Origin: an uncultured Gemmatimonadota bacterium
Lineage (GTDB): Bacteria; Gemmatimonadota; Gemmatimonadetes; Longimicrobiales; Longimicrobiaceae
Reading direction: 5' to 3'
Length of the DNA: 54,381 nt
Assembly: GCA_902805735.1 (NCBI GenBank)
Contig: CADCTW010000106.1
Span: forward strand, 1 to 54,381
Below the pieces are notes generated by a model. The model searched no databases. It was not told the DNA's origin and saw only the letters and a program-made list of their open reading frames with translations. This document shows positions 24,032 through 31,093 of the stretch, piece by piece. Both the position numbers and the translations under genes were made by a program. Position 1 is the first letter of the stretch, and each line of letters starts with the position of its first letter.

Positions 24032-25720
24032 ATGATCGAAACGGGTGTGATCCAGGCGGTGGCCCGGCGGTACCTGGCGGTCGCGCGCAGCACGCTGGAG
24101 ATGGACGTGGCCTGGCTGTCCGAGCACTCGGGCGCCGAGCACCTGCTCCACGCCGTCGACGGCGACTGCGAGCCGTTCGGAATCGAGGCCGGCACCATCC
24201 TGGCGGCGCCGCAATCGTACTGCGCGCGCGTCCTGGACGGCACCCTCCCGGCCGTGATCTCCGACGCGCGCGGCGAGCCGGCGACCGCGTGCCTCCCCGT
24301 CACGGAGCGGCTGGGGATCGGCTCGTACGCGGGGGCGCCGGTCAATCTCCCGGACGGCACGCTGTTCGGGATGCTGTGCTGCGTGGGACGCGCTCCCAAC
24401 CCCGGCCTGGGCGCGAGCGAGGGGCGCCTCCTCTCCGCCCTGGCCACGTCGCTGGGGGAGGACCTGGCTCGCGTGGCGCTGCGCCAGCGCGAAGGGGCGA
24501 TCCCGCGGGCGGGCATCGAGCGGGCCATCGCGGGGGAGGGGCTCTCGGCGGCGCTGCAGCCCATCGTGAAGCTGGCGGAGATGCGCACCGTGGGGGTGGA
24601 GGCGCTCGCCCGCTTCCAGGACCCGCCGGGCCGCCCCGACCTGTGGTTCGCCCGCGCCGCCGAGCTGGGGCTGGGCGAGGCGCTGGAGCTGAGCGCCATC
24701 CGCGCCGCCCTGGCCCTCCTCCCCCAGCTCCCCGACGGCGTCTACCTTTCCGTCAATGCCTCGCCGGACACGCTGCACGGGCGCGGCCTCCACGGCCTGC
24801 TCGCCGCCGCGGACGCGCGGCGGGTGGTGGTCGAGATCACGGAGCACGCGTCGGTGGCGCGCTACGACGACCTGCTCCGCGAGCTGGCGGCCCTGCGCGA
24901 GCTGGGGGTGCGCGTGGCGGTGGACGACACCGGGGCCGGGTACGCCAGCTTCCGCCACATCCTGGCGCTGCGCCCCGACATCATCAAGCTGGACCGCGAC
25001 ATGGTCGTGGGCGTGGACCGCGACCGCGCGCGCGAGGGGCTGGTGGGGGCGCTCGCGTCCTTTGCCGAGAGCCTGGGCGCCGTCGTGGTGGCCGAGGGGG
25101 TGGAGACGGCGGGCGAGCTGGACGCGCTGGCCCGCGCGGGGATCGCGTGCGCGCAGGGGTACTACCTGGCGCGGCCCGGTCCCCTCCCGCTCCCGGACAT
25201 CGGGGTGTCGCCCAAGCCGCAGCGGCTCGCGCCCGCCCGTCCGCTCCCGCCCGGCGACGACTTCGCGGATTTCGTGGCGGCGCAGCTTGCCCGCGTGGCC
25301 GCCGTCACGGGGCTGGACGCGAGCTACCTCAACCTCCGCGACCCGGTGGACGGCACCCTGGAGCACCGCTACGTCTACGACCCCGCCGGAGTCGGCATCA
25401 TCGCCGGCGCGCGCATCCCCTGGAGGGGCTCGCTCTGCCAGCGGTGCCAGGAGGCGGGCCTGCTGTGGACGGCCGATGTCGTCCGCGACCTCCCCGGCGC
25501 GGAGGTGGACCCGTCGATGTACGGCACCTTCATGTCCGTGCCGGTGCTGAGCGCGGGCGGCAAGGTGATCGGCACGCTTTGCGCGGCCGGACGGGCGCGC
25601 CGCTACCTGAGCGACCGCGCCACCGCCGAAGCGGAGCGGATCAGCCGCGCCATCACGGACCGCCTGGCCCGGGGTGGCGAGGGGTACGGCCCGCCGGTTC
25701 CCGCCGCCCGCGGGAGCTAG
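24032..25720 (+). CDS. GAF-EAL-GAF cyclic-di-GMP phosphodiesterase
   Basis: A 562-residue protein. GAF domain 1 spans about 1-150, EAL about 165-385, and a second GAF about 405-550. The EAL domain is catalytically complete: E190-A-L, Asn242 (SVNAS), Glu268 (EITEHA), Asp298-Asp299 (VDDTGAGY), Lys319 (IIKLDRD), Glu355 (AEGVET) and Gln375 (QGYYLARP). It should hydrolyse c-di-GMP to pGpG under control of ligands or redox state sensed by the GAF domains; the second has paired Cys (LCQRCQEAG). The ISL3 element ends 3 bp before the ATG, so the original promoter, and perhaps some N-terminal codons, may be lost. Expression may now depend on the IS. Confidence 0.93.
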   Translation: MIETGVIQAVARRYLAVARSTLEMDVAWLSEHSGAEHLLHAVDGDCEPFGIEAGTILAAPQSYCARVLDGTLPAVISDARGEPATACLPVTERLGIGSYAGAPVNLPDGTLFGMLCCVGRAPNPGLGASEGRLLSALATSLGEDLARVALRQREGAIPRAGIERAIAGEGLSAALQPIVKLAEMRTVGVEALARFQDPPGRPDLWFARAAELGLGEALELSAIRAALALLPQLPDGVYLSVNASPDTLHGRGLHGLLAAADARRVVVEITEHASVARYDDLLRELAALRELGVRVAVDDTGAGYASFRHILALRPDIIKLDRDMVVGVDRDRAREGLVGALASFAESLGAVVVAEGVETAGELDALARAGIACAQGYYLARPGPLPLPDIGVSPKPQRLAPARPLPPGDDFADFVAAQLARVAAVTGLDASYLNLRDPVDGTLEHRYVYDPAGVGIIAGARIPWRGSLCQRCQEAGLLWTADVVRDLPGAEVDPSMYGTFMSVPVLSAGGKVIGTLCAAGRARRYLSDRATAEAERISRAITDRLARGGEGYGPPVPAARGS

Positions 25721-25814
25721 GCAACGCTTCGGGGGGAACCGGGGTCGAAACCTTTGCGCGCTTCCCGCCGTTGAGGAGCACGTACCCGTCGTCCCCTCCC
25801 CCGGAGCTTCCGTC

Positions 25815-26333
25815 ATGCGCACCGTTCTGCTCGTTTCCGCCGTCCTCGGGCTCGGCCTCGCCGCCCAGCCCGCACAGGCCCAGCGCCACGACACCGAATC
25901 CGACGTGCGCGTCGTGGAGCGCCAGCCGCTCCGGCGCGCTTCCTCGGCCATCCACACCCGTGGCGGCGAGGTGGCCCTCCTCCTCGTCGACCGCCGGCTG
26001 GTGATGCAGCTCACCGACGCGGGCCTCGACGAGATCGAGCGCGACATGGCGAACGACGCGAAGAAGGAGGAGTCCGGCTTCGCGCGCTTCGTGAGCGGCG
26101 TGGTGCGCAGCGGCGTGCGCACGCTCCTGGACCGCGGCATCGAGTACCCCGTCTCCGAGCTGCGCGAGGCACGCTACGAGCGCGGCCGCCTGGTGCTGGT
26201 GGACCGCGAGGGCAACGAGCTCTTCCGGGACGTGCAGGTGAACGACATCCAGGTGATGGAGAGCTTCTCCCCCGCCGAGGCGCGCGCCTTCGCCGCCCGC
26301 GTCAACCAGGCCCGCCGCCGCGCCGACCTGTAA
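25815..26333 (+). CDS. Secreted protein of unknown function
   Basis: A 172-residue protein with a clear signal peptide (MRTVLLVSAVLGLGLAAQPA, cleavage near QAQ). The mature part is charged and has a beta-rich C-terminal half. It contains VALLLVDRRLVMQLTDAGLD, a helical middle section (ERDMANDAKKEESGFARFV) and RGRLVLVDREGNELF. It recalls proteins of unknown function in Gemmatimonadota but no family is recognised. The following hairpin may be its terminator. Confidence 0.75.
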   Translation: MRTVLLVSAVLGLGLAAQPAQAQRHDTESDVRVVERQPLRRASSAIHTRGGEVALLLVDRRLVMQLTDAGLDEIERDMANDAKKEESGFARFVSGVVRSGVRTLLDRGIEYPVSELREARYERGRLVLVDREGNELFRDVQVNDIQVMESFSPAEARAFAARVNQARRRADL

Positions 26334-26405
26334 ACAGCGGTCTCACACAGAGACACAGAGGCACAGAGATTGGTTTTTCTCTGTGCCTCTGTGTGAGACC
26401 GCTGT
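26334..26405. repeat. CACAGAG-family hairpin
   Basis: A near-perfect copy: ACAGCGGTCTCACACAGAG.. at the left is mirrored by ..CTCTGTGTGAGACCGCTGT at the right, with TTGGTTTT in the loop. It overlaps the stop of the secreted protein by one base. Confidence 0.9.
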
Positions 26406-26471
26406 CTCCTTGCACTGAACTTGCACCCGGCTCGCGCCCAACGAGCACGGACCCAGGGGAGGCGCGCACCG

Positions 26472-26762
26472 ATGTCGCTGCAGTACCTCAAGGACGCCGC
26501 CGAGGCGGGTGACCAGGAGAAGCTGATCCGCTACGTTCGCCTGCACTTCGGCGACGGCAACGAGGACGCGGGGCGCCGCGAGATCGACAAGGCGTGGATC
26601 GAGGCCCTCAAGCCCCTCCTGGACGTGCCCCCCACGGACCGCGAGTTCATCCTGGAAACGATCCGCACCCGCGACCCGGCCACCCTCGCGCACCTGTTCT
26701 TCCACCTGCACTTCTACCTGGTGCAACGCTCCGGAGAATGGATCCATGATGGAAACCTCTGA
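26472..26762 (+). CDS. Small uncharacterised protein co-transcribed with the selenoprotein gene
   Basis: A 96-residue soluble helical protein: MSLQYLKDAAEAGDQEKLIR, then an Asp/Glu-rich stretch, then a hydrophobic C-terminal helix with His (LAHLFFHLHFYLVQRSGEWI). There are no cysteines. No family is recognised. Its last 17 bp overlap the start of the GrdB-like selenoprotein gene, so the two are translated from one message. It may be a partner or accessory of that protein, but the sequence gives no mechanism. Confidence 0.65.
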   Translation: MSLQYLKDAAEAGDQEKLIRYVRLHFGDGNEDAGRREIDKAWIEALKPLLDVPPTDREFILETIRTRDPATLAHLFFHLHFYLVQRSGEWIHDGNL

Positions 26763-27564
26763 CCCCGGGCCGGCGCAGCTCCGCCCGGGGCTGTGGGACA
26801 CGGTCAACGAGCGCTACCCCGGCTCCATGATCGACAAAGCGGACTTCATTCCGCTGGCGCGGCTGGGCAAGCCGATCTCGGAGTGCCGCCTCGTCTTCGT
26901 GAGCACCTCCGGGGTGCAGCCGAAGGGGTCCATGCCCTTCGATACCGTGCACCCGGTGGGCGACTACTCCTTCCGCCGCGTTCCCTCGGCGTCGCGCGTG
27001 GACGAGCTGGAGATCCACCAGCTCAAGTATCCCACCGCCAGCGCCAACCGCGACCTCAACGTGATCTTTCCCATCGACCGGCTGCGGGAGCTGGCGGACG
27101 AGGGGGTGATCGGCGGGCTGACGGAGAACTTCTACACCTTCATCGGCTACAACATGGACCCCGAGCGGCTGGAGCGGACGCTCGCGGAAGACATCGCCAC
27201 CGCCATATCCGAAGAGGGGGCGGACATCGCCCTCGCGGCGCCTGCCTGACCCATCTGCCATCAGAGCATCGCGCTGGTCCAGCGCGCCTTAGAGCAGCGG
27301 GGAATCCCGACCGTTTCACCCACGGTGGCGCGCGACGTCACCGAGCACGCCAAGCCGCCCCGGGCGGTCTTCCTTCCGTGGATGATGGGGCACCACTTCG
27401 GGGTGCCGTTCCACCGCGACCTGCAGCGGCGGGTCATCATGGAGTGCCTGGGCCTCCTGGAGAGCGCGGAGCGGAGCGGCGAGATCCGCACCCTCCCCAT
27501 CCCCTGGCCGCAGGTGCGGAGGGAAGGAATCGAGATCGAGCGGCGGCTGGGGCTCCGGCCCTAG
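26746..27564 (+). CDS. GrdB-like selenoprotein, in-frame UGA read as selenocysteine
   Basis: A 272-residue product of the glycine/sarcosine/betaine reductase selenoprotein B (GrdB) family, provided TGA 27247-27249 is decoded as Sec168. The frame continues past the TGA without a stop to TAG 27562-27564. The continuation is typical of the family ([38 protein letters not shown]), while the upstream part has [20 protein letters not shown] and [14 protein letters not shown]. The redox motif is Sec-Pro-Ile-Cys (U168, C171). A SECIS-like hairpin lies just after the UGA, and selD follows. Without Sec decoding the protein would stop 105 residues short and lose the redox centre. In anaerobes GrdB attacks C-N bonds; in stand-alone aerobic relatives the reaction is unknown. 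Confidence 0.88.
27247..27286 (+). promoter_or_regulatory. UGA codon plus bacterial SECIS-like hairpin
   Basis: The Sec codon TGA (27247-27249) is followed by a stem CGCGCT (27270-27275) and AGCGCG (27281-27286) with apical loop GGTCC. The apical GGU matches the loop feature recognised by SelB in the E. coli fdhF element. The distance from UGA to the loop, 26 nt, lies in the usual bacterial window. Prediction by eye only. Confidence 0.65.
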
Positions 27565-27570
27565 TCCGCA

Positions 27571-27626
27571 TCTCACGAGGAGGCACGGAGATGATGTTCT
27601 CCGTGCCTCCTTGTCTCCGTGTGAGG
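27571..27626. repeat. CACAGAG-family hairpin
   Basis: Left arm CTCACGAGGAGGCACGGAGA (27572-27591) and right arm from TCTCCGTGCCTCC to CGTGTGAG (27598-27625), between the selenoprotein stop and selD. Confidence 0.8.
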
Positions 27627-27652
27627 CTCGCTTTCTGCGCAGTGCGCGGGCC

Positions 27653-28696
27653 ATGCGAACCGAGCCCATCATCCGCCTCACCGAGTACTCGCACGGAGCG
27701 GGGTGCGGGTGCAAGATCGCCCCCGCCGTGCTCACCCGCATCCTGGCTGGCGTGCCGCAGGCGGCCCCCGACCCGCGCCTGCTGGTTGGGAACGGCGCGC
27801 GCGACGACGCGGCCGTCTACCTGCTGGACGACGAGCGCGTGGTGATCAGCACCACCGATTTCTTCATGCCCATCGTGGACGACCCGTTCGACTTTGGCGC
27901 CATCGCCTCGGTCAACGCCATCAGCGACGTGTATGCCATGGGGGGCACGCCGATCCTGGCCATCGCCATCCTGGGGTGGCCGGTGGACCGGCTGGGACCC
28001 GAGGTGGCGGGCGAGGTGCTGCGCGGCGCGAGCGACGCCTGCCGGCGGGCCGGGATTCCGCTGGCGGGCGGGCACAGCATCGACGCTCCGGAGCCCATCT
28101 TCGGCCTGGCCGTGACGGGCACCGCGCATCGCGGCGAGGTGCGCACCAACACCCAGGCGCGCGCCGGGTGCGAGCTGTACCTCACCAAGCCGCTCGGCGT
28201 CGGCATCCTGACCACCGCGCAGAAGCGGGGCATCCTGCGCGACGAGGACTTCGCCACGGCGCGCGCGCAGATGCTGGCGCTCAACGACGTGGGCCGCGCG
28301 CTGGCGGGGGTCGCGTCCGTCGCCACCATGACGGACGTGACCGGCTTTGGCCTCCTGGGCCACCTGATCGAGCTGTGCGAGGGGAGCGGGGTGCGCGCGG
28401 AGGTCCGTTTCGACGACGTCCCGCGCCTGGCCGCGCTCCCCTTCTACCTGGAGCAGAAGACCATCCCCGGCGGCACGCGGCGCAACTGGGACAGCTACGG
28501 CCACAAGGTCGCCCCCCTCACCGACGGGCAGCGCACCCTCCTGTGCGACCCTCAGACCAGTGGCGGCCTCCTGGTCGCCGTGGACCCATCGGGCCGCGGC
28601 GACTTCCTGCGCGTCACCCGCGCGCACGGGCTGGACGTGGCTCCCTTTGGCGTGCTGCACCCGGCGGGAGACGGGCCCGTGGTCACGGTGCGGTAG
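27653..28696 (+). CDS. selD: Selenide, water dikinase
   Basis: A 347-residue selenophosphate synthetase, which converts selenide and ATP to selenophosphate, the Se donor for Sec-tRNA. The catalytic loop is [13 protein letters not shown] with Cys18, Cys20 and Lys21 (a Cys enzyme, not itself a selenoprotein). ATP/Mg residues are in [40 protein letters not shown] and [10 protein letters not shown]. The C-terminal GGLLVAVDP is typical. The ATG at 27653 starts the family's N-terminus directly. It is downstream of the Sec-containing gene on the same strand, with a hairpin between. Confidence 0.97.
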   Translation: MRTEPIIRLTEYSHGAGCGCKIAPAVLTRILAGVPQAAPDPRLLVGNGARDDAAVYLLDDERVVISTTDFFMPIVDDPFDFGAIASVNAISDVYAMGGTPILAIAILGWPVDRLGPEVAGEVLRGASDACRRAGIPLAGGHSIDAPEPIFGLAVTGTAHRGEVRTNTQARAGCELYLTKPLGVGILTTAQKRGILRDEDFATARAQMLALNDVGRALAGVASVATMTDVTGFGLLGHLIELCEGSGVRAEVRFDDVPRLAALPFYLEQKTIPGGTRRNWDSYGHKVAPLTDGQRTLLCDPQTSGGLLVAVDPSGRGDFLRVTRAHGLDVAPFGVLHPAGDGPVVTVR

Positions 28697-28791
28697 AGCC
28701 TGTGCGTCGTTGCGGGTAGAACGCCGGGGTACCATGATTCCGGTCCGCGGCGGGCCGGGAAGGGCCCAGCCCGACGCGAGGGGGAAGTCCG

Positions 28792-29391
28792 GTGCGCCTC
28801 CTTTCATCTCCACGTCCGCGATTCTCGTCCATGCTGTTCCTCGCCGCGTTCGGGCGCTTTCTCAACCGGAGGCGCCTCCCCGGCACCGCCCGCGCCGACG
28901 CTGCCCTGGTGTTCGGGATGGGTGTGGAGTGGAAGGCGCGGGCCCGTATCGGGACCGCGGCGGAGCTCTTCCACAGGGGCGTGGTGCGCCACCTGGTCGT
29001 GAGCGGCGGCGTGCCGGTGGACGGTGTCACCGAGGCCGAGCGGTTCCGCCGCGCCCTGGTGGCGGCGGGTGTCCCGGACCGGCACATCTCCCTCGAGGAC
29101 CAGGCCAGCAACACCGCCGAGAACTGCACCCTCTCGCTCGCCGTGCTGCGGCGGCATGGATGCCGTTCCGTGGTGCTGGTGATGTCCGACTTCGAGGGGA
29201 TCCGCGCCCACCTCACGGCTCGGAAAGCCTGGCGCGGCGCGGGGATGGAGATCTTCGACTGCCATGCCCCCTCACCCGGCCACTGGACGCCGCACGGCTG
29301 GTGGCTCAGCCGTGAAGGATGGTACTGGACCTGGCACACCGTCTCCCGGCTTTTCCGCTACCGCCTTCTGCCGCACCTCTGGCGTTCCTGA
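28792..29391 (+). CDS. DUF218 (YdcF/SanA/ElyC) family protein
   Basis: A 199-residue DUF218 protein starting at GTG 28792 after GGGGGAAG; an ATG at 28831 is an alternative start. Core motifs are ADAALVFGMGVEWKARARIG, VVRHLVVSGGVPVDGVTEAE, the LEDQASNTAENC signature and VVLVMSDFEGIRAHLTARKA. The family includes ElyC and SanA, envelope proteins affecting peptidoglycan and lipid carrier use, and YdcF, which binds SAM. No clear signal peptide; the N-terminal hydrophobic stretch LFLAAFGRFL may be peripheral. The exact role is unknown. Confidence 0.88.
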   Translation: MRLLSSPRPRFSSMLFLAAFGRFLNRRRLPGTARADAALVFGMGVEWKARARIGTAAELFHRGVVRHLVVSGGVPVDGVTEAERFRRALVAAGVPDRHISLEDQASNTAENCTLSLAVLRRHGCRSVVLVMSDFEGIRAHLTARKAWRGAGMEIFDCHAPSPGHWTPHGWWLSREGWYWTWHTVSRLFRYRLLPHLWRS

Positions 29392-29502
29392 CGGCTCGCG
29401 GCGCACAATCCAGAGCGCCGGGCCGCTGGCCGCTTGCGGTAGTTTCCGCCTCCCCATCTACTTGGAGAGCGGTTCCGTTGCACCCCTGGTCCCGAGGTTC
29501 AG

Positions 29503-30039
29503 ATGCGTCACAAAGCCTGGTTGGTGTCGGGGTATTTGCTCGCTGCGGCCTGCCGGCCGGGTGGACGAGTGGAGTCGAAGCCTTACCCGGCCCCTTCCTC
29601 CACGAACGTCTCGGTTGAACAGGTCACGACGATATCTCGCCCGGCGGGAGGCCTCAACTCCTTCGTGCCCGCTGTGCCGGGTTCCGGGGACGGTGGCGAG
29701 TGCGAGGTCTCTGGGCGCACGGAGCGTCGCGGAGCGCTGTACGTGCTCTCCTTTCCTGAATCCGACGGCGTTGGACGGAACGTGAGCGTCGAGTTCGACT
29801 CGGTCTGGCAGCCAATCCACTACAGCGATCTGCGCGGCGATCTGCGTCGGGTGAAGACGGGCCCACAAACCTCTGTGCTGTTGGACTTCCGTGACGGCAC
29901 TGCCCAGGCACTCAACGAATGGCCAGGCCGGATCGGCGAGATGGCGGAGGGTGAGCTTTCTGCCGCTTTGGAGGCGCGTAACCTCGGATATCCACAGCGG
30001 ATGATCGATCTGGTGCGAAACAGGTGCGTGAAGCCCTAA
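29503..30039 (+). CDS. Lipoprotein of unknown function
   Basis: A 178-residue protein with a short lipoprotein signal: MRHKAWLVSGYLLAAAC gives an AAAC lipobox with Cys17. A Ser/Thr/Pro-rich tether follows, then a globular part with RRGALYVLSFPESDG and QTSVLLDFRDGTAQALNEWP. It has an odd number of Cys outside the lipobox (ECEV, NRCVKP). Base use is less GC-rich than most neighbours, so it may be a recent arrival. No family recognised. Confidence 0.7.
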   Translation: MRHKAWLVSGYLLAAACRPGGRVESKPYPAPSSTNVSVEQVTTISRPAGGLNSFVPAVPGSGDGGECEVSGRTERRGALYVLSFPESDGVGRNVSVEFDSVWQPIHYSDLRGDLRRVKTGPQTSVLLDFRDGTAQALNEWPGRIGEMAEGELSAALEARNLGYPQRMIDLVRNRCVKP

Positions 30040-30046
30040 GGCGACG

Positions 30047-30130
30047 CTGCCCGTCGTCACGCTGGAACCGGCCGGCGCGCTGATCCGCTGGACGGGCGCA
30101 GCGTACGAGTGGCGGCAGCTCAGCGACTGA
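30047..30130 (+). pseudogene. Possible 3' remnant of a lost gene
   Basis: A 27-codon open segment in good coding character (LPVVTLEPAGALIRWTGAAY, then EWRQLSD and stop) with no start codon or upstream continuation in frame. It looks like the end of a protein whose 5' part has been removed, next to the inverted-repeat/tandem array. Short and uncertain. Confidence 0.3.
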
Positions 30131-30185
30131 TACGGATCGCGGTCGGCCGGACATGATCGTACCCCACGCGGCGCGCCCGACCCGT

Positions 30186-30318
30186 CCAGGAGCGAATGAA
30201 TTCGCCGCTGGACCTGCGCGAAGACCGCCTTCGCGGTCTCTCCCTTCGACCATGGTGGACCGTACAGTCCCCGCAGGGGACTTCGCGTGTTTCCAGCGGC
30301 GAATTCATTCGCTCCTGG
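30186..30318. repeat. 27-bp perfect inverted repeat element
   Basis: The left arm at 30186-30212 and the right arm at 30292-30318 are exact reverse complements over 27 bp, both centred on GAATGAATTCGCCGC or its mirror. The 79-bp interior has nested small palindromes: GACCGCCTTCGCGGTC (30222-30237) and GTCCCCGCAGGGGAC (30267-30281). It resembles a miniature mobile or REP-type element. The right end runs directly into the 11-bp tandem array. Confidence 0.85.
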
Positions 30319-30509
30319 CTCGCTCCTGGCTCGCTCCTGGCTCGCTCCTGGCTCGCTCCTGGCTCGCTCCTGGCTCGCTCCTGGCTCGCTCCTGGCTCGC
30401 TCCTGGCTCGCTCCTGGCTCGCTCCTGGCTCGCTCCCCGGCTCGCTCCCGGCTCGCTCCTGGCTCGCTCCTGGCTCGCTCCCGGCTCGCTCCCGGCGCGC
30501 TCCCAGGCG
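30311..30509 (+). repeat. 11-bp tandem array, about 18 copies
   Basis: Unit GCTCCTGGCTC begins inside the right arm of the inverted repeat. Eleven perfect copies run from 30311 to 30431, then a 12-bp variant (GCTCCCCGGCTC, 30432-30443) and about six more copies with CCTGG or CCCGG. Variants cluster at the distal end, as expected if expansion is most recent near the inverted repeat. It is not a CRISPR: there are no spacers. Confidence 0.95.
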
Positions 30510-30518
30510 CTGAACGGC

Positions 30519-31010
30519 TCAGATCTCGGCGCCCTCGCCCGGCCAGAACGTGCCGAGGGCGCTCTCCTCCACGCGGTAGATGTGCAGCATGTCGTGCAGC
30601 GCCGCGTGCCGGCACATCAGGAAGAGCGAGTAGCGCGCGTGCGCGGTGTTCACCGCCCGCCGCTCCCACGCCCCGGGATCGAGCTGCGCGAGCCGCCCCA
30701 GGAAGATACGCCGCTCCCGCTCGTAGCTGTCCATCGCCTCGCCCAGGTCCATCGCGAGGAGCCGGTCCGCCGGCTCATCCTCGTCTGGTTCGTAGGAGAC
30801 GATGGTGGGTACGTCCTCCGTCAGGATCCGCTCCAGCCGCGCGACCCAGAGCGGCTCCACGAGCGCCAGGTGGCAAGCGTGCTCGTGCGCCGACCACTTC
30901 CCCGGAATGGGCCGGCGTTTGAGGTCCGCGGGCGGAACGTCCGCGACGAGGGCACGGAGCGTGTCCGGCCCACGGGCGAGCTGTGCAAGGATGTCGGCCG
31001 GCGTGCGCAT
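30519..31010 (-). CDS. DinB-like four-helix protein
   Basis: A 163-residue DinB/YfiT superfamily protein. The metal-binding His residues appear as PGKWSAHEHACHLALVEP (His47 as first ligand) and MCRHAALHDMLHIYRVEES (His135 and His139). The fold is a four-helix bundle; relatives are thiol-dependent S-transferases (bacillithiol or mycothiol type) or damage-induced proteins of unknown reaction. The ATG at 31010 begins the conserved helix directly. It is 84 bp downstream of selB on the same strand, separated by a CACAGAG hairpin. Confidence 0.85.
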   Translation of the reverse strand: MRTPADILAQLARGPDTLRALVADVPPADLKRRPIPGKWSAHEHACHLALVEPLWVARLERILTEDVPTIVSYEPDEDEPADRLLAMDLGEAMDSYERERRIFLGRLAQLDPGAWERRAVNTAHARYSLFLMCRHAALHDMLHIYRVEESALGTFWPGEGAEI

Positions 31011-31030
31011 GGACTCCGTGGTGGCGGCGG

Positions 31031-31085
31031 CACAGGGACACGGGAGAGTGTTTCTCTCTGTGTCTCTGTGTCTCTGTGTGAGCCC
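31031..31085. repeat. CACAGAG-family hairpin
   Basis: Short left arm CACAGGGACACGGGAGAG (31031-31048) and a longer right arm of CTCTGTGT units (31054-31085). It begins 8 bp downstream of the selB stop (minus strand), so it may separate selB and dinB messages. Confidence 0.75.
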
Positions 31086-31093
31086 CGCTGTTC

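Noticed and set aside
22673-24036. 8-bp target-site duplication around the ISL3 element
   Set aside because: CTAAAAAA and GAAATGAT do not match, and shifting the ends by a few bases does not help.
27247-27249. TGA as a genuine stop ending a truncated GrdB-like pseudogene
   Set aside because: The frame continues with family sequence, the UGA lies in a UxxC motif with a hairpin after it, and the Sec machinery is alongside.
30311-30509. CRISPR array
   Set aside because: The 11-bp units are contiguous with no spacers, and no cas gene is present.
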